Assembly (NCBI GenBank): GCA_002841335.1
Contig: PHEY01000005.1
Coordinates: forward strand, 79,393 to 143,392
Direction: 5' to 3'
Source: Actinobacteria bacterium HGW-Actinobacteria-2
GTDB lineage: Bacteria > Actinomycetota > Actinomycetes > Propionibacteriales > Propionibacteriaceae
DNA: 64,000 nt
The notes beneath the pieces were generated by a model, which worked only from the letters and a program-made list of their open reading frames with translations, did not search any database and had not been told where the DNA came from. Shown here piece by piece: positions 59,576-64,000 of this stretch. Numbering within the stretch: position 1 is the stretch's first letter; the number at the start of each line of letters is the position of its first letter. The position numbers and the translations under genes are program-made.

Positions 59576-60172
59576 GTGGTGCCGAAGATCGAAGCCCCCA
59601 CGGTGGCCGAGCACCGCGCCCAGGTGCAGTTGCGCCTGGTGGATGCCACCGAACAACTGATGCGCTCAGGCGAGCCCCTCACGGCGGCCTCGGTGGCCGC
59701 CGGCGCGGGCATCGCCCGCAACAGCATCTACCGCTATGTCGCCTCCGTCGACGAACTGCGCGACATGGTGGTGGCCCGCTATCTGCCCCACTGGCTCGAT
59801 GCGGTCAACGCCAAGCTCGCCGCAGCCTCCTGCGCCGAGGAGCGGATCAGCGTGTGGGTGCATGCCAACCTGCGCCAGGCCGCCGACTCCGGACACGGCT
59901 GGCTGATGGCCGCCACTCGTCCCGCGGTCACCCAGGTCTCCGGCGGAGCCGTGGACCGCGCCCACCTCGACATGCGGGCGACCGTGGCCGAGGACTGGCT
60001 GGAAGTCACCAACGGCGACGCCCAGCGCGCCGCGGTGGCCACTGCGCTCACCGTCGCGGTGTTGGAGGCGGGCTTCAGGCAACTAGGACGCCTCGACCCG
60101 GAGTTGGTGATCGATCAGGCCACTCGCGCAGCAGCCGGCCTGATTACCTCCCTGCAGACCGCCGATCGCTGA
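59576..60172 (+). CDS. TetR-family transcriptional regulator
   Basis: This 198-residue protein has an N-terminal helix-turn-helix (RLVDATEQLMRSGEPLTAASVAAGAGIARNSIYRYVASVDELRDMVV) and a helical ligand domain. Two adjacent GTG codons (59576 and 59579) follow AAGGAGGA and the second may be the real start. It lies against the end of the M3 peptidase gene, and no obvious target gene is divergent. Confidence 0.9.
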   Translation: MVPKIEAPTVAEHRAQVQLRLVDATEQLMRSGEPLTAASVAAGAGIARNSIYRYVASVDELRDMVVARYLPHWLDAVNAKLAAASCAEERISVWVHANLRQAADSGHGWLMAATRPAVTQVSGGAVDRAHLDMRATVAEDWLEVTNGDAQRAAVATALTVAVLEAGFRQLGRLDPELVIDQATRAAAGLITSLQTADR

Positions 60173-60182
60173 CCGCTAGCCG

Positions 60183-62240
60183 CTAGTCCAGGCCGCGGCG
60201 CCGCAGCAGGTGACGGACGTCCGGGTCGGCCCCGCGGTAGTCACGGTAGGCAGCCATGGCGTCGATCGAACCGCCCCTGGCGAGCAAGCGGCGCCGGTAG
60301 CGCTCACCGTTCTCCCTGGTCAGACCACCATTGGTGAGCATGAAGGCGGATGCGTCGGCGTCCATCACCTCGCTCCAGATGTAGGCGTAATAGCGGCCGT
60401 CGTAGCCACCTTCGAAGGTGTGCCGGAAGTACCCCGAGCGATAGCGCGGCGGCACCAGACCGAAGCCCAACCCGGCCTCCGCCAGCGCGCGAACCTCGAA
60501 CTCCTCCACCCGCGCAGGGTCGGTGGGCAGGTCAGCCAGCGGCGTGGTGTGCCAGGCCTGATCGAGCAGGGCCGCGCCCAGGTACTCGGTGGTTTTGTAG
60601 CCCTGCCCGTACAGAGTGGACGAGCGCAGCGTCTCCACCCAGGCGGCCGGCATCGGCTCCCCGGTGGCGTGATGGACGGCGTAGGCCGCCAGCAACGACG
60701 GCTCCAACGCCCATAGCTCGTTGACCTGCGAGGGGAACTCCACGAAATCCTGCGGCGTCTCGGTGCCCGACTGGGAGCGGTACTTCGTGTCCGACAGCAA
60801 CCCGTGCAGCGCATGTCCGAACTCGTGGAACAGCGTGATCACGTCGTCCCAGGTCATCAGCGCCGGCTGCCCCGGTGACGGCTTCACCAGGTTGGAGTTG
60901 TTCATCACCACCGGCCGCTGGCCGAGCAGATGGTTCTGATCGACCAGGTTGTTCATCCACGCCCCACCCTGCTTGCTAGGACGGGTGAAGAAGTCGGCCA
61001 GGAACAACCCGATCGGCGAGCCATCGGCTTCGCGTACCTCGAAGACCCGCACCTCGTCGTGGTAGCCGCGCAGGTCGTCCCGCTCGGTGAAGGTGATGCC
61101 GTACAGCCCGGTGGCCGCCGCGAACACCCCCGCGTGCAGCACCCGCTCCAACTCTAGGTAGGGACGCAGCGCGGCCTCGTCCAATGCGTAGCGTTCGCCG
61201 CGCAGCCGCTCACTGACGAACTGCCAATCCCAGGCCGCGAACTCGGTGTCGGGACTGAGCCGTTGCCACACCTCGGCCAGTTCGGCAGCTTCGGCGCGAG
61301 CATTGCGCACCGCCGGTGCCGCCAGTCGGGACAGCAGGGCGTTGACCGCCTCCGCGCTGCCGGCACAACCGTCGGAGGCGGCGTAGTCGGCGTGGTTGAC
61401 GAAGCCGAGCAGGGTGGCCCGTTCGGCCCGCAGCCGCGCCAGTTCGACGATCATCGCCCTGGTGTCGTGCTCACCGCTCAGACCCCGTCCGACCGACGCG
61501 CGGTAGATCCGCTCGCGCACCGCCCGGTTGGTCAACAGATCCAAAGACCGCTGACCGGTGGTGTTGCTGATCTCGATCAGCCAGCCGTCCAGACCACGAG
61601 CGGCGGCCAACTCGCGGGCGCCGTCGATCTCCTCAGCGCTGAGACCGTCGAGTTCGGCGACGTCCTTGACCAGCACCGCGGCGGCGTTGCGTCCGGCCAG
61701 AGCCGTGCGACCGAACGCCGACTGCACCTCGGCGATCCGGCCGTTCACCTCACGCAGACGCTGCTGAGCCGACTCGTCCACATTCACCCCGGCGCGGATG
61801 AAGTCGGAGATCTTGTCGGTGAGCCAATGCGCGGACTGCTCGTCGAGGGTCACCTCGCCGGCCTGGACGCGTTCGGCCAGACCGGACAGTCGCACAAACA
61901 GGCGGCGGTCGAGGTAGATGGCATCGGAATGCGCGGCCAGCGCGGGCGCCACCGCAGCCTCGACGGCATCCAGGACGTCGTTGGTGTCAGCCAACTGCAC
62001 CGCGTAGAAAGCCTGCAAGGAGCGGGTCAGCAGCTCACCGGAACGCTCCCAAGCCTCGATCACATTGGCCAGGCTCGGCGGCTCGGGGTCAGTGGCGATC
62101 GCGTCCAGTTCGGCCAGTTGCTCGGCCATGCCTGCCTCGATTGCCGGCAGGTAGTGCTCGTCGGAGATCTGGGCGAAGTCGGGGAGCCCGAACGGCAGGG
62201 TTGAGGGGCGGGCGAGCGGGTTGGTGTGATCCAAAGGCAT
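60183..62240 (-). CDS. M3-family oligopeptidase (Dcp-like)
   Basis: This 685-residue zinc metallopeptidase has HEFGHALHGLLSD as the HExxH site and the downstream Glu in the ~25-residue-later segment. The rest is helical, with PFGLPDFAQISDEHYLPAIEAGM at the start, typical of peptidyl-dipeptidase Dcp/oligopeptidase A. It has no signal peptide and probably degrades peptides in the cytoplasm. Confidence 0.95.
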   Translation of the reverse strand: MPLDHTNPLARPSTLPFGLPDFAQISDEHYLPAIEAGMAEQLAELDAIATDPEPPSLANVIEAWERSGELLTRSLQAFYAVQLADTNDVLDAVEAAVAPALAAHSDAIYLDRRLFVRLSGLAERVQAGEVTLDEQSAHWLTDKISDFIRAGVNVDESAQQRLREVNGRIAEVQSAFGRTALAGRNAAAVLVKDVAELDGLSAEEIDGARELAAARGLDGWLIEISNTTGQRSLDLLTNRAVRERIYRASVGRGLSGEHDTRAMIVELARLRAERATLLGFVNHADYAASDGCAGSAEAVNALLSRLAAPAVRNARAEAAELAEVWQRLSPDTEFAAWDWQFVSERLRGERYALDEAALRPYLELERVLHAGVFAAATGLYGITFTERDDLRGYHDEVRVFEVREADGSPIGLFLADFFTRPSKQGGAWMNNLVDQNHLLGQRPVVMNNSNLVKPSPGQPALMTWDDVITLFHEFGHALHGLLSDTKYRSQSGTETPQDFVEFPSQVNELWALEPSLLAAYAVHHATGEPMPAAWVETLRSSTLYGQGYKTTEYLGAALLDQAWHTTPLADLPTDPARVEEFEVRALAEAGLGFGLVPPRYRSGYFRHTFEGGYDGRYYAYIWSEVMDADASAFMLTNGGLTRENGERYRRRLLARGGSIDAMAAYRDYRGADPDVRHLLRRRGLD

Positions 62241-62292
62241 GCCTCCATCTTCACCGACTCCGCCGACATTCGCTGCGGGGCCACACGCGAAG

Positions 62293-62823
62293 CTACTGCG
62301 GCAGCTGGCGAATCGCCGTCCCGACCTGCATGGCCGGGACCCGCAGCCAAGACGTCAGCCCAGGCTGAAGCGCGACGGCCAACGCAGCGACCCGGTCGGG
62401 CACCAACGGGTGGGCGGCCAGCGCAGGCAGGCTCAGCCACAGCAACTGCGACGACTCGCCGGCCTGCGGCGGGGTGCGGGGCGGTCCGTCGATGACGAAC
62501 GCGAAGATCAGGTCGGTGTGGGTGGCCCCCTGCGAGACCTCGTGGACGTCCAGACCCACCGGGGCGGGGAACTGTCCCGGACCCGGGGTGAACTCCACCG
62601 GGCTGAGCGCCTGGAGTTGTTCGGGGGCGATTCCCGCCTCTTCGCCGAGCTCGCGCACCACGGCCTGCCAGGGGTGCTCGCCCGGGTCCACATGGCCGCC
62701 GGGCTGGATGACCACCGGATAGCGCTTGTGCTGATGCACCAGCACCAGCGGGGTGGCCTCGTCGGTGAAGACCAGCGCGCTTACCGTCAGGCAGAACTGA
62801 CCAGGGGAAGCGGTGTGACTCAC
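62293..62823 (-). CDS. NUDIX hydrolase
   Basis: This 176-residue protein has a NUDIX box, GGHVDPGEHPWQAVVRELGEEAG, which fits GX5EX7REUXEEXGU. The GTG at 62823 overlaps the stop of the upstream membrane-protein gene by 4 bp (GTGA) and gives MSHTASPGQF. A 77-residue upstream extension is rejected. It likely hydrolyses a nucleoside diphosphate derivative. Confidence 0.92.
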   Translation of the reverse strand: MSHTASPGQFCLTVSALVFTDEATPLVLVHQHKRYPVVIQPGGHVDPGEHPWQAVVRELGEEAGIAPEQLQALSPVEFTPGPGQFPAPVGLDVHEVSQGATHTDLIFAFVIDGPPRTPPQAGESSQLLWLSLPALAAHPLVPDRVAALAVALQPGLTSWLRVPAMQVGTAIRQLPQ

Positions 62824-63209
62824 TTCTTGACCGGACGAGGGATCGTCCCGATCAACAGCACGAGCGACGCCAGGCTGACCGCGGAGAACGCGTACACGTC
62901 CCAGGTGCCTTTCGACAGCAACGCGAGTACGCCCGGCAGCACGCCGAGGGCACTCACCACGATCGCGAGGATGTGCAGGCCCCACTTCCGGGTGGCCGTG
63001 CCCCAGGTCACCAATGCGGTCAGCGCGGCCACGGCCAGGCAGATCGCGCCCCACAAGACACCGACGGTCGCCCCGGGCGCACCATCGGGCAGGAACAGCA
63101 GGTAGAGCGCGTAGACCGCCCAGTAGGCGGTCATCAGGCTCAGCAGGATCACGGCAATCAGTCGCATCCGCGCGCGGGCGGACCCGGCGGTATCAGGAAG
63201 ACTCGGCAC
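62820..63209 (-). CDS. Small four-TM membrane protein
   Basis: This 129-residue protein has four membrane segments (about 17-40, 47-68, 75-95 and 104-122) and a basic C-terminus. I do not recognise a family. It is coupled to the NUDIX gene by a 4-bp overlap and divergent from the acetyltransferase-fusion gene. Confidence 0.75.
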   Translation of the reverse strand: MPSLPDTAGSARARMRLIAVILLSLMTAYWAVYALYLLFLPDGAPGATVGVLWGAICLAVAALTALVTWGTATRKWGLHILAIVVSALGVLPGVLALLSKGTWDVYAFSAVSLASLVLLIGTIPRPVKK

Positions 63210-63268
63210 GCGCTAACGGTAGCGTCAAACCGTCCACCCGCCGCCCCCGGGACGGCTAGGGTTTGCGG

Positions 63269-63886
63269 GTGAACCTCACTGTCGTGGAACTCATCGGCTA
63301 CGTCGCCTCTGTCCTGATCGTCGCCTCCTTCGCCATGAAATCGGTGGTGCGCCTGCGCATCGTTTCGCTGGTGGGCTCGGTGGTGTTCGTCGTCTACGGC
63401 GTCCTGCTGGGCTCGATTCCCCTGATCATCACCAATACCGCCGCAGCGCTGCTGAACCTGTGGAACCTGCGCCGCGAACTGAGCGCCAAGAACGAGGTCG
63501 GCGCGGTGCCGATCGCTGCCGACGCACCGTTCCTGCTCGATTTCCTGGGTTCTCACGCCGAGGACATCGCCCGCTTCCACCCGAGCTTCGACGGGCCGCG
63601 GGACGGCGACTTCGTCCGGCTGCTCAACCGGGACGGACTGCCGGCCGGTGCGGTCATCGGCACGCCGGACGGCGACACCTTGCGCCTGCGGCTGGACTAC
63701 GTGATGAGCGCGTTCCGCGACTCGCGCATCGGTACCTGGCTGTACGGCACGGGAGCCAAGACCTTCACCGATGCCGGTTTCACCCGGCTGGTCATCACCC
63801 CGGAGGCCGACGCGGTGCGCCAGTACCTGCGACGGATCGGCTTCGTCGAGGCCGCCGACGATCTGGAGCTACGCCTCGCTGGCTAG
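63269..63886 (+). CDS. Membrane-anchored GNAT-like protein (YgjV-like helices plus acetyltransferase domain)
   Basis: This 205-residue protein has three N-terminal helices (IGYVASVLIVASFAMKSVVRLRIVSLVGSVVFVVYGVLLGSI and on, ~8-70) like YgjV. The remaining ~130 residues end RDSRIGTWLYGTGAKTFTDAGFTRLVITPEADAVRQYLRRIGFVEA, a GNAT-type acetyl-CoA-binding half. The start is uncertain: GTG at 63269, or TTG at 63263. It lies just before an insertion-sequence end and is intact. Confidence 0.75.
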   Translation: MNLTVVELIGYVASVLIVASFAMKSVVRLRIVSLVGSVVFVVYGVLLGSIPLIITNTAAALLNLWNLRRELSAKNEVGAVPIAADAPFLLDFLGSHAEDIARFHPSFDGPRDGDFVRLLNRDGLPAGAVIGTPDGDTLRLRLDYVMSAFRDSRIGTWLYGTGAKTFTDAGFTRLVITPEADAVRQYLRRIGFVEAADDLELRLAG

Positions 63887-63900
63887 CCCAGATACACCGA

Positions 63901-64000
63901 TCTAGTTGTACCCGGTCATCAGGTTGGTGACAGTCGGCTGATTGGTGGTTGTCCTCCGAGTGCGCTGTGACGACGTTCAGTGTTGTAGTGCTCGAGCCAG
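63901..64000 (-). mobile_element. IS481-type insertion sequence, terminal part
   Basis: The element ends in TGTACCCGG starting at 63907, next to TCTAGT (63901-63906). An NCTAGN hexamer is the known preferred target of IS481-group elements. The element contains the 3' end of a transposase gene and continues beyond the window. Confidence 0.75.
63919..63999 (-). CDS. IS481-family transposase, C-terminal end
   Basis: The stop at 63919-63921 ends a partial frame open to the right edge. It has 26 residues: WLEHYNTERRHSALGGQPPI, then SRLSPT. The YNxxRxHxALGGxxP pattern is the C-terminus of IS481/rve-type DDE transposases. Most of the gene lies outside the window, so it is unknown whether it is intact. 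Confidence 0.85.
   Translation of the reverse strand, partial: WLEHYNTERRHSALGGQPPISRLSPT

Overview
The window is about 64 kb of high-GC, densely packed bacterial chromosome. The organism is most likely an actinobacterium, probably of the Propionibacteriales. Supporting signs are a GTP-dependent PEP carboxykinase, DUF222-HNH and excalibur proteins, an LCP cell-wall ligase, DivIVA-like coiled-coil proteins, many GTG starts and many ATGA/GTGA stop-start overlaps. The genus is not determinable from sequence reading alone. Three tRNA genes, an ECF sigma factor and ordinary housekeeping genes show this is chromosome. The only clear mobile element is the end of an IS481-type insertion sequence at the right edge.

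Bases 1-15309 are a [NiFe]-hydrogenase island. A membrane-bound uptake-type enzyme (hyaA-hyaB-hyaC-hyaD, minus strand) is preceded by hypA and hypB. The other maturation genes lie alongside in mixed orientation: hypF (+), hypE (-), hypC-hypD (+). At the left edge, a fragment of a second, divergent hydrogenase-like large subunit faces its own hypA copy, so the island probably serves two hydrogenases. Two oddities stand out. The cytochrome b subunit has an extra N-terminal ~185-residue module resembling a catalytically dead piece of a P-type ATPase. hypF carries an in-frame doublet of a dispersed repeat. An ECF sigma factor/CU044_5270 pair, a pentapeptide-repeat protein and a DUF7710 protein sit inside the island.

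Bases 15350-25902 hold a four-gene ABC transporter plus two-component module, a tandem pair of paralogous membrane proteins, an excalibur protein, a DUF222-HNH protein, an SDR enzyme with an unusual N-terminal extension, an AAA/DUF4143 ATPase and a thioredoxin-like [2Fe-2S] ferredoxin. Bases 26078-32163 hold tRNA-Arg, pckG, a secreted protein, a DMT exporter, an Old Yellow Enzyme and a methyltransferase.

Bases 32165-40588 form a divergent two-operon locus. One arm is a branched-chain-amino-acid-type ABC importer led by a uroporphyrinogen-decarboxylase-like protein. The other is a luciferase-like monooxygenase followed by two carboxymuconolactone-decarboxylase (AhpD-like) proteins. It looks like an uptake and breakdown system for an unidentified small molecule, and is the best candidate here for an uncharacterised metabolic system.

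Bases 40665-64000 are mixed: a lipoprotein, acetyltransferases, a CPA1 antiporter, tRNA-Ser(GCT), an SRPBCC/MarR pair with a perfect 18-bp palindrome at the promoter, a PH-domain pair, an LCP protein, tRNA-Ser(TGA), a quinone oxidoreductase, a three-gene gamma-glutamyl cluster, a serine hydrolase, an SGNH lipoprotein bounded by a 43-bp direct repeat, an aldo/keto reductase, two long coiled-coil proteins, threonine synthase, a TetR regulator, an M3 peptidase, a NUDIX protein and a membrane-anchored acetyltransferase. Several short dispersed palindromic repeats occupy the intergenic gaps.
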